Source: Lonicera japonica (Eukaryota; Streptophyta; Magnoliopsida; Dipsacales; Caprifoliaceae). Taken from it: DNA of 64,000 bases. The position numbers and the translations under genes were made by a program. The notes under the pieces were generated by a model, which saw only the letters and a program-made list of their open reading frames with translations, was not told where the DNA came from and ran no database searches. The stretch spans positions 30,003,774 to 30,067,773 of the forward strand of contig CM038470.1 of assembly GCA_021464415.1 (NCBI GenBank), given 5' to 3'. This document shows positions 1 through 11,457 of the stretch, one piece after another; positions within the stretch are counted from its first letter, which is position 1; every line of letters starts with the position of its first letter.

Positions 1-1193
1 GGTGAACGATTAATGGATGGAATTGGAGTATTATAATTCCGTATAGGGTTAAGAACTATCTCCTTATTAGGGTTGACTTAATGTTAGAAGAACTATTGTT
101 GTGGGACCATTGGTCTGGCCTGTTAAAGGACTAACCTATTTTGGGAACCTTGGAAACTTGGTAGACCACCTATGCTTTATTATTGCGAAGAAACATTTTG
201 ACTCCAAGAAAAATAGGGGTGCAATCGTATATCAAGGTGGTATCTATTGTCAAAAGTTTTTACAGTAGGTTTGCTAAAAGTATTAAATCCACACACTTGG
301 ACATCAGAATCAGAGCAGTAAACAGGACATGCTTGAGTAGTATGATCAAAGTTAGAACACAACTCACATGGGTTACTAACATTGAAAACTGGGCTCGGGT
401 TGTTTCTAGTCGAGATAGTAAATCTTACTTAAGATTTGAACACCAGTAGCTAAACTCTCCATGACAGATTTTAGGTCTGGGTCAATTTTAACTTCATACA
501 TGCCTAGTTTCTTAAGTGCAGTATATTCATTACAGGACATGTATTCGCTACTACTATTCCAGTTTTGTGCACTCTCAGTTAATTCCTCTAAAAATTTATA
601 AGCTTGATCAGGAGTTTGGTCTTTAAATTTGCATTTATGCATAGATTCAATCATTGTGCAATTCCTTGGGGAAATACCTTTATAGAAGAAATGGACAAGG
701 TTTGCTTTATTAAAACCATGACATGGACATTTAATTAACAAATCATGAAAACGCTCCCATGTCTCATGAAATTCCTCATATTCTTTACCCATAAATGTGC
801 TAATAGCATCTCTCATTGATTCGGTCTTTTGCATTGGGTAAAATTTAGACATAAACTTCTTAGCCAGTTGCTCCCATGTTGTGATTGAATTAGGAGAAAT
901 AAAGTTCAACCACGAAGCTGCCTTGTCTTCTAAGGATAACAGGAAATAATCTAAGTTTGACACCATCATCATATAGACTTTGGTTCTTAAAGGTACTGCA
1001 AATTGTAAGGAATTTTCCTAAATGAATGTATAGTTGTTCACTATCAAGGCCATGGAACTTAGGTAGCATGTTAATGGTGGCAGGCCTAATTTCGAATTAA
1101 GGTGTAGTAGTGGTTAGAAGGGTGATGCATATAAGGAGGCTCAATTATGATAGGAGAGAAATAGTCATTCAACACACGATTATTGGCTGCCAT
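1..1193 (-). pseudogene. Ty3/gypsy retrotransposon gag, decayed
   Basis: The minus strand holds a gag polyprotein broken over several frames. It starts at an ATG at 1191-1193 (MAANNRVLNDYF), then needs a frame change near 1100 to reach the segment containing LPKFHGLDSEQ, and another near 970 to reach the longest open piece (406-972). That piece has the core of the plant Retrotrans_gag family: KAASWLNF, TWEQLAKKFMSKFYP, WERFHDLLIKCPCHGF. A further piece (180-362) ends with HPYFSWSQN, like the HPNFSW motif near the C-terminus of Athila-like gag proteins. The normal role is to form the virus-like particle. Protease and pol lie beyond the left edge, if they exist. Family assignment is by motif recall. 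Athila/Tat-type is the likely lineage but was not tested. Confidence 0.8.
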
Positions 1194-2173
1194 TGTGAGA
1201 TTTTTAAGTGGAAAGATTAGTTGTCTTCTAATTATTCGACCACTTCTAAGTTGCATAAACTACGCAAATTCCTAGTTGGAAGCAAATCTTAAGCACAGCT
1301 TAATTAAGCAATGAATTTAGTGAGGGCTGAGTATTTTAATATAATTAATGATCTAGGCTTTTCCTACTCTTATCGAGAAAATTGTAAGCTTACCGGTTAA
1401 GGCTTCCAATCTAACAACCGGTTAAGTTCCCATAAAATACTGGAGAGGTCACAAACGGTCCCAGTTAAAACCTAGCTACCTTCGACAGCGGACTGCCATT
1501 TTGACAGAATTTACCTAGGCATTGCTAAATCAAAAAAGTACTCATTGAAGTGGCCAACAATTATCTTGCACTTGACTAATTAATTTTAAATTAATGACTT
1601 TAAGGCTCAGGGTTTAACAAGTGTAGGGTGGTTTTTAACTTAGGTGGGTAAGAAATTGGTGATGAAATCCAATCATTATCTTGATAGGAAAGTTGTCTCT
1701 TAACTAATATTTTGATGATGATGCAAAATTAAATATGTACAAATAAAAATGCAAATAAAATAGGGGCCTAAGTGCAAAGCGTTTAAGCTATCTAACTTAA
1801 AGGTAAGAGCGAACCTAAAAATGCCAAAATTATTTAACCTAAAGGGAAAAACAAATAAAATAAATAATGATGAAAATAAATTTTATTTTTTGTCAGATTT
1901 TTTTAAATAAAACTTTCTGCCTTTTTTTATATAAAAATAAAAAAAACGAAAATAGTAATAATTTTTTTTTATTTTTTTTAAGTAAAACCAAGTACTTTAA
2001 TTATTATTATTAAGGAGGTCCAACAAAAAGTATCCCCAACAGAAGGAATCCTGCAGTATTGACCGATTTACTTTAGTATTAGTATTATTATTATTAGTAC
2101 ACAAATAGTTTCTTCAATAAAAACAGTGCTTGGATAACTTCTTCTTTTTTCATTTTTTTTTTCAGAAGACTAA
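1194..2173. other. Non-coding, probable leader of the gag element
   Basis: No reading frame of substance. The part next to the gag start (1194 to about 1700) is probably the leader of that gypsy element. I could not find a primer-binding site or an LTR edge in it. From about 1740 to 2100 the DNA is AT-rich with runs of A and T. Confidence 0.4.
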
Positions 2174-2379
2174 GAGCCCGTTTTTTTTTTTCAATTAACA
2201 TTTAAAATTAATTAATTAACAATTGTTTTAACTATTAGTGTTTAGTTTGTATAAATTATTTAGTTTAAAATTAAACCATTTAAGTTCATTCATAAAAACA
2301 TAAATTAGGTAATTTCTCACCCAACTTAAAATTACTCTATTGTAAATTAGACGATTCTCGTCTCGACTCCCCAACATCC

Positions 2380-2720
2380 CAAGTCGATCTACACAGAGGT
2401 ACGTCTCCCCCCTCTCCTCTTCTCCCTCTTCTCTTCCTCTCCCTCTCCCTCTTCTCTTCTTTTCCTTCTCTTCTCTTCTCTTCTCTTCCAATTCGCCTAG
2501 GGTTTCAAACAATTGCGAAAACTATCGGCGATTTTGTTCTAGGGTTTTTAGATTTGGGATTTTCTTCAGTTGAAAGTAATTCTATAGTAATTTTTATCTT
2601 ATATGGGATTTAATTTTTATCTTATGTAGCTAAATCATGAGGAGTTGATTTCTCCTGAATTTGGGGCTTCTCTTCCTCTTGCATTTCGTTGGTTTTCACT
2701 ATTGCTAAGGTAAGTAGAAT
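2380..2720 (+). promoter_or_regulatory. Pyrimidine-rich 5' UTR-like leader inside the Harbinger element
   Basis: A CT-rich tract (about 2405-2490, repeats of CTCTTCT) is followed by agggtttcaaac and ctagggttttta, which look like the transcribed leader of a plant nuclear gene on the plus strand. A possible splice donor (aaggtaagta) follows near 2708. It lies upstream of the transposase fragment, so it may be the transposase leader or captured host sequence. Confidence 0.3.
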
Positions 2721-3617
2721 TTTTCCTTGGATTATATCGTTCCATCTTTGTTCAATTGATACATAGTTAATTGTACGCACACGCTACATGTTCGAAGAAA
2801 TGCCTAAAAGAAGTAAATTTTGCATTGTGTGAACATGATATTATTTAACTTTTTTGTAATGATATTGCATACTTGCTTTTACAGTTCTGGTTTTGTTTGA
2901 TGTGATATAGACAAAATTCAATACTCTCCCAAAGATTAATCTTGGTTTCATAATGGCGAAATAGTGAACTGACTTGTGCATTGTATAATTTGCATTGGAA
3001 GATAATCCAAGAATTAATTAACAAAGTGGTAGACCAGCAAGGCATAAAGCTGACCAAGACAAACAATTTTTTTTATTTTTTTTTTTAGTCTTTTGGTCGT
3101 TGGGAAAACTTGGTACACACCCAGTTTATCATTTGTTTACAAAATACTTTACTTCTTTCTTGAAACCAAAATTTACAATGTTAATCAAGTTTTGTTTTCA
3201 ATTACTCATTCGCTTAAAAATTAACCTATTCTTGAAAAAGAGAACTAAGAAGTGCTTCAACAGTTACAAAGCAATGTATCTTTTGCTTAAGCAAGAGGTA
3301 AGGTTTTTTTTCCTTCTTTCTCAAGAGTTTTAATTTAAGTGGCCGTTGACTGACTCTCACCTTCAACTTCATGTGATTATTTCTCTCCCAACTAAGATCC
3401 TCCTTTTAAAAGTGTCTCAAACTACAAATAATTTACTCTTTTTTTTTTATATATTTTCTTAATCTATTGTATATATACCAGAGGACGTGCAAGATTAATA
3501 TATAAGTTTTCTAAGAAGTGCACTGCAAAAGATCGGATCATAGATGAGATAGTTGGCTCAATTCTTTATTAATAGTAAATAAGCGGATTTCAACAAAGAA
3601 CCTTCAATCAAAAATAG

Positions 3618-4076
3618 GTGCAGGCAGAGGAAATGTGGAGTAACTCAGGTACAAAATATCGAGGTGTTAGGTATCATTTGAAAGAATTTGGTAATGGTCG
3701 TCAAGCACCGCAAAATGCTAAAGAGTTGTTTAATCATCGTCACTCATCATTAAGAAATGCCGTTGAGAGAATATTCGGCATTCTCAAGGCACGCTTTGCT
3801 ATTTTAAAGATGCCACACCCATTTTCATTTCCTACTCAAGCCAAATTAGTTGTTGCGTTATGTGTTTTGCATAACCATATTCGCGTAGAATGTGGGGGCG
3901 ATGATTGGGTTTGTGAAGAATATGATTCTCAGGTACAAAACACAGATCGTGGCATCAAATCAGAAGGCCCGTCTCATGAAACTGTACAAAGATCGTCGAT
4001 CAAAAGACAGCTTCAAGAAGCTAAAGCATTACGGGATTCCATTGCAACTAGTATGTGGAATGATTATCTTAAGTAA
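3618..4076 (+). pseudogene. Harbinger transposase (DDE_Tnp_4), C-terminal fragment
   Basis: This 152-residue frame has the C-terminal part of a PIF/Harbinger nuclease: RGVRYHLKEFG, then PQNAKELFNHRHSSLRNAVERIFGILKARF and a CVLHNHIR segment. The Glu in NAVERIFG fits the third acidic residue of the DDE triad. The two upstream Asp residues and the DNA-binding half are absent. A family member is normally about 400 residues, so roughly the last third remains. The frame opens right after an AG (gtgcag), as a 3' exon would; the first ATG may not be a real start. It sits on the plus strand inside the element defined by matching TIRs and TAA duplications. Confidence 0.8.
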
Positions 4077-4597
4077 TTGAGTTTCTCTATTTTATGACTT
4101 TAGACATAGTATAGATTTTTATGTTGATTATGATATATTTAGTTTGGATCAAGTTTTTTTATTTGTATAATCGTATTATATTGTGGTTTTATGCTCATAC
4201 TTTGTTTGGTGGATTTTGGAGATTCTATTTGAATTATGTGGTTTAGCTTTTGTTGATTTTTTTTTCTCCTTGAAAATATAATTCAAATATGTTAGATTGA
4301 GGCATTATAAAAAAAAAATTTATGTTGGTAAAAAAATCAAATATGGGTGCATAGAAACAAAAAAGTGTGTATAAAAGTTATTATAATGCTTAAGATTAGC
4401 AAAGTCATCTCATTTAAATTTTAATTGCCAAACACTTTGAAATTAGTTAATTCGTAATATTTGTATTCATACTTAGATTTTCCAAACGCATATAAATTGA
4501 AAATAAACCAATTTACAATTGTCAAATTTACAATCAATCAATTTATAATGAAACAATTTATAAAATGAAACAATTTACGCAACCAAACGGGCCCTAA

Positions 4598-6044
4598 AAC
4601 AGTGCACGGTTAATTGTTAAAAAAAATTATTCTTACTTTTTTTTTAATAAAATAAGAAATACGGAGGGAGGGAGGGAGAATGTCTAAAAAAAATATTTAG
4701 GAATTTAGGATTTTTTTCAAACTTCCTTGAATATTATGAAACTTGAAATTGCCAATGACGCCAATGATTTAAGGAGAATTTCTATAATTAATTTGTTGTT
4801 TCTTTTATTCTATGTTTAAATGCAATAAAATCCTATTTTTATGTAAAATAATTAAATTAGTATAGCGAATGAGTAAAAATCGATCCAAATTCAAGCTAAT
4901 ACTTTAAAAATAGGAAAAGTTGTTGAAATCCAATAATTTAGGAACCTAAATTAAAACATTTTTTAAATTTTGATTTTTGAAATTATTTTAACTAAGAAAC
5001 TAACTAATTAAATTAAAGAAAGAAAGTAATCAATAATAAGAAATCACAAGGAAAGAGAATCCACCACCATGAATATAAACATAAAAGTATCTAATTATAT
5101 TTTTAATATTCATCTCTACTATATAAATAAATTCAAAATTACCATCATTCTTTCTTTAAAATTAATGAAAATAAAAAATAGGCATCACATGTGTCCCCAA
5201 ATTGGTGATCACAAGAGATCTTTCTTTTATTTTAAAAATAATTAAAGTATTAGAAAGAAAACACACGTTATAATAATAGTAATTTGAAAATCTATTTTAA
5301 TTCGGGACGAATAATTAAAAATTAATTAGAATTAAATTAAGCCCATTACATCCATGGCGGTTTCATCCTTTCCTTTTGGGAGAGAATTTAGTAAAGCATA
5401 TTAAATAAAGAACACATTAAAATAAAATAATAATTCATCATTAAAATTAAAATTAAAGTACTTGAATACAAACTATAGAAAATTAGAAAGCGCCCCTGTT
5501 TATGATACTCGAACTGGCGTGTACCGCACAGCTTTGCACTGTCCACTCTTTTACCTTCAATACTTCGGCCATACGACAACTAGTATAAGGATGGATTTTC
5601 TCTCTCTAGAATTATATAATAATATTTATATTCTATGTATTCAATATCTATTTTTTTCTATACGTTTTCTATATCCTTTTATGTTTAGAGAATGTGTCTA
5701 TATATAAGAATAAGAGATAGAAATTTAAAAGGTTTAGAAAACTAGAATTGTAAAAGAAATAACAATTATGAGTTCAATTAAGATTCTAATTAAGAGAGAA
5801 AATAAGGAGTTGTATTCGAATTATGAGAGAATATGAAATTGGAATATTCTTTCTTCTTTTTCTTCCTTTCTGATTTTTAATTGACTTCTTCCACCTTTTT
5901 AGGCTTTTTATCATAATTTACTTTTTCCCTAAAAAAATACAAAATAAATATTATTCCTCTATAATTTAAGCATTAATTATATACTAACAAAATATTATTT
6001 TTGGGTTAAAATTATAATTTTGGGCACTTATCACATTCCTCAAT
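4598..6044. other. AT-rich intergenic stretch
   Basis: No credible gene. Contents: a gggagggaggg run near 4665, long A/T tracts, a Helitron-like 5' sequence near 5112 (tctctactatataaata) without a matched 3' end, and a tRNA-like block at about 5488-5575 described in the findings. Confidence 0.5.
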
Positions 6045-7290
6045 TGCATGCCAAAGTACTGCACCGGGCTCTAACACCCCATTCATTTGTCAATTGCATG
6101 CCAAAGCACTACACGGGCTCTCTCGCCCAATTAATTCATTATATTGCATGCCAAATCATTGTACCTGGCTCTAACGCCCTATTCATTCATTCATTCATTC
6201 ATTCATTCATACGCATGTCAAAACCCTGCACCGGACTCTAACGCCTTATTCATTTAACAATTACATGCCAAAGCACTACACCGAGCTCAATTGCCCTAAT
6301 CATTTATCATTTATGTGTCAAAACACCAAACTGGGCTCTATCACCCTAATCAGTCATCATTTGCATGCCAAAACACGAAACCGGGCTCCATCACCCTATT
6401 CATTCATGGTTTGCGTACCAAAACACCAAGCCGGGCTCAATCGCTCCATCCATTCTTCGTGTGCGTGTCAAAGCACTAAACTGGGCTCGATTGTCCCTAT
6501 TTATTCATCAATTGCATGCCAAAACACTGCACCGGGCTCAATCGCCCTATTAATTTATTGTTTGTGTGTCAAAACACCAAACCGGGCTCCATCGCCCTAA
6601 TCAATCATCGTTTGCATGTCAAAACACCAAATTGGGCTCCATTGCCCTTATTCAAATACTTGTTGCGAGTCAAACACCACACAGGACTTTATCGCCCTAA
6701 TCATACATCATTGTTGCGAGTTAGACACCGTACAGGGCTCCATCGCCCCATTCAAACACTTTTTACATGTCACACACTGCATTGGCCTCCACCGCCCTCA
6801 ATTCCAATCATTTTTGCAGGTTATAGAACCCCAATTGGGCTCAAATGCCCTTTTCTTACATCTTTTGCAGGAAATGGAACCTCAATCGAATTTAAAACAA
6901 TCACAGTTGATTCAGACGATAAAGAAGAAAATCTTTTAACTAAAAGTTTTGGAAAGCATCACAAAAGGTTGCGTCATGAAGGCCCAAATATTGCCCTTGA
7001 CTTTGATACCGCGCCATGCGAGTCAGACACTACACCAAGCTAAATCGTTAATCAAGGTGCCAGTCAGACACTACATAAGGCTAAATCGCCAATCAACGTG
7101 CCACTCAAACACTACACTAGACTTAAATCGCCTATCAACGTGCCAGTCAGACACTACACCTGGCTCAATTGCCAATCAACGTGCTAGTGAGACACTGCAC
7201 CATGCCAATCAAACACTACATCTGGCTTAATCAATGATTAACATGAAAGCCAGACACTGCATCGGGCTCAATGGCCACACCGCATCCTCA
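6045..7290 (+). repeat. Minisatellite 1: ~46-60 bp units with CCGGGCTC core
   Basis: About twenty degenerate copies share the frame gcatgccaaaacac, then ccgggctc, then a CGCCCTATTCATT tail. The first dozen (6045-6660) are about 50 bp long. Middle copies change to a gcgagtcaaacacc start, and the last ones (from about 7020) have the form cagtcagacactaca with about 46 bp spacing. Long open frames over the array come from the unit length and stop-poor composition, not from a gene. A cattcattcatt microsatellite interrupts at about 6182-6210. Confidence 0.85.
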
Positions 7291-7365
7291 AACCCCATCC
7301 TTCTAGTAACATATGACAAATCATCGTAAGAATAAGGCAATATGCACATGTTAGGTGAATTAACT

Positions 7366-7700
7366 AACATTGCCTTTCAAAGATAACTTTTATGTTCATG
7401 TACAGAAGAAAAGGTAAAATCATACATGCATTTATACTAACATTTTCTTTTAGGGGCATTTTAATAATTTTCTACTGAACATGTAGTCATTTTATACTAA
7501 CATTGTCTTTCAGTGGCATTTTAGTAAGTTTCTACCAAAAATATAACCATTTTAAACTAACTTTGTCTTTCAGGGACATTTTTAGTAATTTTCTATCGAA
7601 CAAGGTAGCCATTTATACTAACATTGTCTTTCAGGAGCATTTAAAATTTTTTTTACCTAAATGGTAGCCAATTCATGCTAAAATTGTATTTCAGGGGACA
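7366..7700 (+). repeat. Minisatellite 2: ~60 bp units
   Basis: Five to six copies of a unit containing ctaacattgtctttcag followed by gggcattttaataatttt. Copies begin near 7366, 7436, 7495, 7555, 7615 and 7676. Each unit contains ctttcag, which resembles a splice acceptor. Confidence 0.85.
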
Positions 7701-8225
7701 ATTTAAGGCAAACTAGTCTCCCGAAAAGGTAAAACGAACACTCCAGTCTCCCGAAAGGCAAGACAAAAATCAGTCTCCCGAAAAGGTAAGACGAACAACC
7801 AGTTTCTCGAAAAGACAAGACAAACCAACTAGTCTCCCGAAAAGGTAAGACAAGCACCCAGTCTCCCAAAAGGCAAGACAAACACAGTCTCCCTGAAAAG
7901 TCAAACCCAACCAACTAGTCTCCCGAAAAGGCAATACGAACAACTAATCTCCCGAAAAGGCAAGACGAAGCAATCCGTCTCCTGAAATGGCAAGGTATTT
8001 AGTCTCCCAAAATAATAAGAGGAACAGTCTCTCAAAAAAGCAAGATAAACAAATCTAGTCTCCCGAAATAGCAAGACGAATAATTAGTCTCCCAAAATGG
8101 CAAGGCAAAACAGTCTCCCGAAGAGACAAAACGAACAATTCAATCTCCCGAAGAGCCAAGATGAATAACTCAGTCTCTCGAAAAGGAAAGACAAACAACC
8201 CCGTCTTTCAAAATGGCAAGACTCT
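7700..8225 (+). repeat. Minisatellite 3: ~27-31 bp units
   Basis: About eighteen tandem copies of agtctcccgaaaaggcaaga with a variable tail. Copies are degenerate and slightly different in length. No gene is supported; the minus-strand frame at 7678-7914 only reads through the repeat. Confidence 0.9.
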
Positions 8226-8375
8226 TATCCACCGAAACGGTAAAACTCTTTTTGACTACTTAAGTGGCAAATCCTTTGTCTACCTAAGTGGTAAGACCTC
8301 ATTTTTTACTGCCCAAGTGGTAAGTCCTGTGTCTATCTAAGCGGTAGGGCATGTTGTCTACCGAAGTGGTAAGTC
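8226..8375 (+). repeat. Minisatellite 4: ~27 bp units
   Basis: About six copies of ctacctaagtggtaagtcc and close variants follow directly after minisatellite 3. The sequence from 8376 to 8880 shows no repeat or gene, only a short ccaatggatgaatcatcc stretch near 8480. Confidence 0.8.
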
Positions 8376-8879
8376 ACTTTTATTATCGTTATTATCATTG
8401 TATCTAGATTGTTCTATTTTACTAACTTACGTTCCAGGGGTAATTACGTAATTTTGCAACTAGTACACTATACATCCATCGGCCAATGGATGAATCATCC
8501 TTCATGAGCACTCAAAATGGCATTCAACGGTTCCAGTAGCAGTTCAATGAACAAGGGTCGCAAAATCCGAATCTCACCAAAACTTTTATTTTTCTCGACG
8601 TTGTACATTTTTTCAAAATGTACAAACGCTGAAAGGCTTCTGTAAACACCTCATTTTGCGACCCTTAGAGTATGAGGTTGATCGCACTCTGAAAAAACAA
8701 GATCAGATTTAGAGAACATCGAAAGTCGAATATTGGCCTCGAACAGCATCGAAAAGGGATATACGTGGACTAAAATAGCATCAAGAAGCCACCATCGGTT
8801 CAAAGATCAAAATGAAAGGAATCCAAGATGAATAGGTCTTCTATAAGCCCCAATCAATCATAAAAGAGCCCTAAACGAT

Positions 8880-9290
8880 CATCAATGAGGACCAATCGAT
8901 CATCAGTTTTTGAACAGAGGCAAATCGATCTTTAATGGACACGGGTCGTTTATATAAGCTCACAAATCGGTGTTACCCTAGTTCCAGTCGGTCTTCAGCA
9001 AAAGTAATAGGATATACAGATGACCGATCGGTTATTAACATGGCCAGATCGGTCTTGGGTTTTCACAGTTTGATCTTTGGTGCAATTGGACTGGTCTATC
9101 GCACTAATGGGTTGGTTTTTGAGATCAACACTCCTATGCCCGCTCGGTCTTGTCCCATGATTGATCGGTCTATGGATTGCATTGGTCGGTCTTTTGTGCG
9201 TACGGATCGGTCTTTGATTGTAGCAGATCGGTCTAAATGGCCTCTCAATCGGTCTTCGATGGAAAATGTCGAATTCACTCACTATATTAG
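8880..9290 (+). repeat. Minisatellite 5: GATCGGTCTT repeats
   Basis: About a dozen copies of gatcggtctt or close variants occur at roughly 28-35 bp spacing. Two further copies lie at about 9820-9870. The frames over this array (DRSV, DRPM, DRSI repeats) are by-products of the repeat. Confidence 0.85.
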
Positions 9291-10217
9291 CCAGAGAAGG
9301 CAGAGAGCACAAGGGATGGCCTCAGAATAGAGGCAAAGCTTGAGAGAGGGCCAAGAAACAGCCTAGGAAAGCCGAAGAGAGCTCGAGCCAAGAACAGAAA
9401 CCAGGGCCCGGACAAAGGCTCGAGAGAAAAAGAGTGAAATGCTCGAAAATAGCTAGAGCACATAGAAACCCTAGATCTAAGGATAGGAACGTATTGCATC
9501 TGAAATTCTTAGACTAGTTTGTAATACATTTTCATTGTTAATCGAAACAAAATCTTGTCTTCGCAATAAGGTATTCTGTTAAATCTCTTTAGATTCATTT
9601 ATTTTATTTGATTATCTCTCATGAATGTACATAACCTTTAAATATTAGATACTGCGTATGTGTTAAATAATCCAAAATTGGATCTAGCATGCTTATATGA
9701 CATGTAGATTAATTCTAGATTGGGACTGATTGTGAAATAATCTTAAAATAGCTTTAATATACATTTGCATGCTTTTCGAACCCCAAAAATAAAAAAACCC
9801 AGTACATTGTAAAGGAAGACCGATCGGTCTTAGGCAGTGCCCGATTAGACTTTGGTGATGACCGATCGATCTTTCGTATTTTTTTTCTAGTTTTGCATCG
9901 TAATTTGTGCCATCTCTTCAGCATGTTAATAAAATTAGTAATCACGCATTTTTAGGCCTAATATAGTATAAAAGAGTATAAAAATAAAGTCGAGCAGGTT
10001 CATTTAGAAGTCGAAGGGGTGACACGGGTGCCTAACACCTTCCTGTGTCATAACATAGTTTCCGAACTCACTCTGATTGCGCATACTGCATTGTACCCTA
10101 AAAGGGTATGAAAACACACTTTTGTCCCTTTTTTCGAAAAACGTACTGACGACTCGAAAATTATTTCAAACCGCGTCACGCCTCTGAATTGGGATTCTCA
10201 CAACTGGGTTTCACACT
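9291..10217 (+). other. Leader-like sequence of an LTR-type element
   Basis: No gene. The sequence at about 9990-10070 contains cgaagggg, gggtgcctaacacct (10026-10040), cataac and ccgaac. Its reverse complement, with the same spacing, occurs near 15640-15720. This makes it a dispersed element. I associate the gggtgcctaacacc motif with the R/U5 leader of Tat/Ogre-type plant gypsy elements, which would also explain the tandem arrays next to it. Confidence 0.4.
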
Positions 10218-10365
10218 AATGCGAATCTGGTATTGCCTTATCAAACGCCTTCTAACGTTGGTAAGCCATGACGGGAAATCCCTTAAACAATGCAAATTCG
10301 GTATTGCCTTATTAAACGCCTTCTGACATTGGTAGGCCATGACGAGAAATCCTCAAAGAAAATAA
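10218..10365 (+). repeat. Two-copy direct repeat of ~74 bp
   Basis: Two adjacent units contain ggtattgccttatcaaacgcc, ttctaacgttggtaagcc and atgacgggaaatcc. The second copy differs at several bases. Confidence 0.75.
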
Positions 10366-10437
10366 TGCTAGAAAAATGATAACATAAGGGAATGCACCTT
10401 CTTCCTTCATGATGATTCCAGCCGAATGAGGATCACT

Positions 10438-11319
10438 CTACTCTTCAGTAGCAGCCATATGAGAAAAACTGGCAGTTTCATCATTCGCACCACCCTGCTC
10501 TTCAATAATCACAATAGAGGGAAGATCCCTTGGCTCAATAATGGGCATTATGCTAGATGGACTAATTTGTTCTGCCAAGCCGATAACTCGACGGACTTCG
10601 TTAAAAAGTTCATCAATCTCGAGGTCCTCCCCATCTCTATAAATATTAGGGTTTTCCATACCCTCGACTGGAACTACAATGCTTGAGTTGGCTTTGGAAG
10701 GAGGGTTGTTGTTGGGGCGTCCCCAGTTGTAGTAACTTGAAGGATTGCAGGGACCGACACCTCTGAATCGATGGGAGTAGGGGAGCCCTTGCTAGTGGAC
10801 AGAGACCACCAAAGGATTTATTCTAGCAGACTTGCTGCCCTTACTTTTCTTTTGCTTCTTTTGCTGCTGACCTTAAGCATCTTTGGCTAATCCAGCAGCG
10901 GCTCATCGTGCCCTTCTATACGTATTAAGCCGAACATCCTGATTGAGGATGTTGTATTGGGCAAACAGTTGATATTGAGAAGGCGAATCCAGTCTATCCC
11001 TAATCCACTCACTATGAGAATTCCTATCCAAAAAATACGTACAGTCGGACTGATAATCCAAGATATTGTGGGCTACCTTTGGGTGATTTAAAATCGTGCC
11101 ATCTCTATTGCCAGTATGACAGGCGATGGCATTCAGTTGTTCAAAGTGGATAGTGCTCCACCTAGGTTTATTAAATCTCATCTTCCAAAAGTAAATGCAT
11201 TGATTAAGTGATAAAGGAAAGCAGAGACCGCTAATGAATGATTGGACTGAGATTGAGCAACTAACTAGGGTGACCACATTGCCTCGGAACAAGGAACTCG
11301 TTCGAATCAGGTTTGACAT
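10438..11319 (-). pseudogene. Unidentified broken reading frame, probably transposon-derived
   Basis: Two open pieces on the minus strand, 10903-11319 (138 residues, starts MSNLIRTSSLFRG) and 10438-10659 (73 residues, ends HMAATEE), are joined by sequence that reads on with stops (contains QQKKQKKSKGSK). Together they suggest one decayed protein of about 290 residues with a basic Gln/Lys-rich linker and an acidic C-terminal part. Sequence upstream (to 11449, and again after the hAT element, 12822-12910) also reads protein-like in another frame (GGWNLKRRPNAR). I do not recognise the family. Its position beside retroelement leaders suggests a retroelement gag-like or accessory ORF. Confidence 0.4.
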
Positions 11320-11457
11320 TTCCCTTTAGAATCTTCGTATCGCTATACATATATTTGCAAGAGTCCCATATGCTAAGAATCAAAGTTCGGGCGTTTGGCC
11401 TCCTTTTCAAATTCCATCCACCCTTCGATTTGGAGAAGTTCAGGATATAGTAGTACG

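Larger units (their letters stand above)
2174..4594 (+). mobile_element. PIF/Harbinger DNA transposon, defective
   Basis: The left end starts gagcccgttt and the right end, read in reverse, starts gggcccgttt, so 9 of 10 terminal bases pair. Both ends are flanked by TAA (2171-2173 and 4595-4597), the 3-bp target duplication expected for PIF/Harbinger. A transposase 3' fragment on the plus strand (3618-4076) supports the family. The element is about 2.4 kb. Most of the transposase and any Myb-like ORF1 are missing, so it is not autonomous. AT-rich subterminal repeats related to caatttata occur at the right end. The boundaries are my inference from the short TIR plus the TSD; the homopolymer after the left TIR limits the match. 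Confidence 0.72.

Noticed and set aside
2228..2512. Minus-strand frame with an E/R/G-rich start
   Set aside because: It is the reverse of a CT-rich leader; low-complexity and without homologous pattern.
5112..5300. Helitron-like 5' start (tctctactatataaata)
   Set aside because: No matching CTRR end with hairpin was found downstream before the minisatellites.
6020..7230. Several overlapping plus-strand frames of 60-175 codons with repeated MPKH, CQNT and GSIA words
   Set aside because: They only read through a degenerate minisatellite; the protein pattern follows the DNA unit and changes with frame.
7678..7914. Minus-strand frame rich in LFGRL and FRETG
   Set aside because: It is a translation of the agtctcccgaaaagg repeat.
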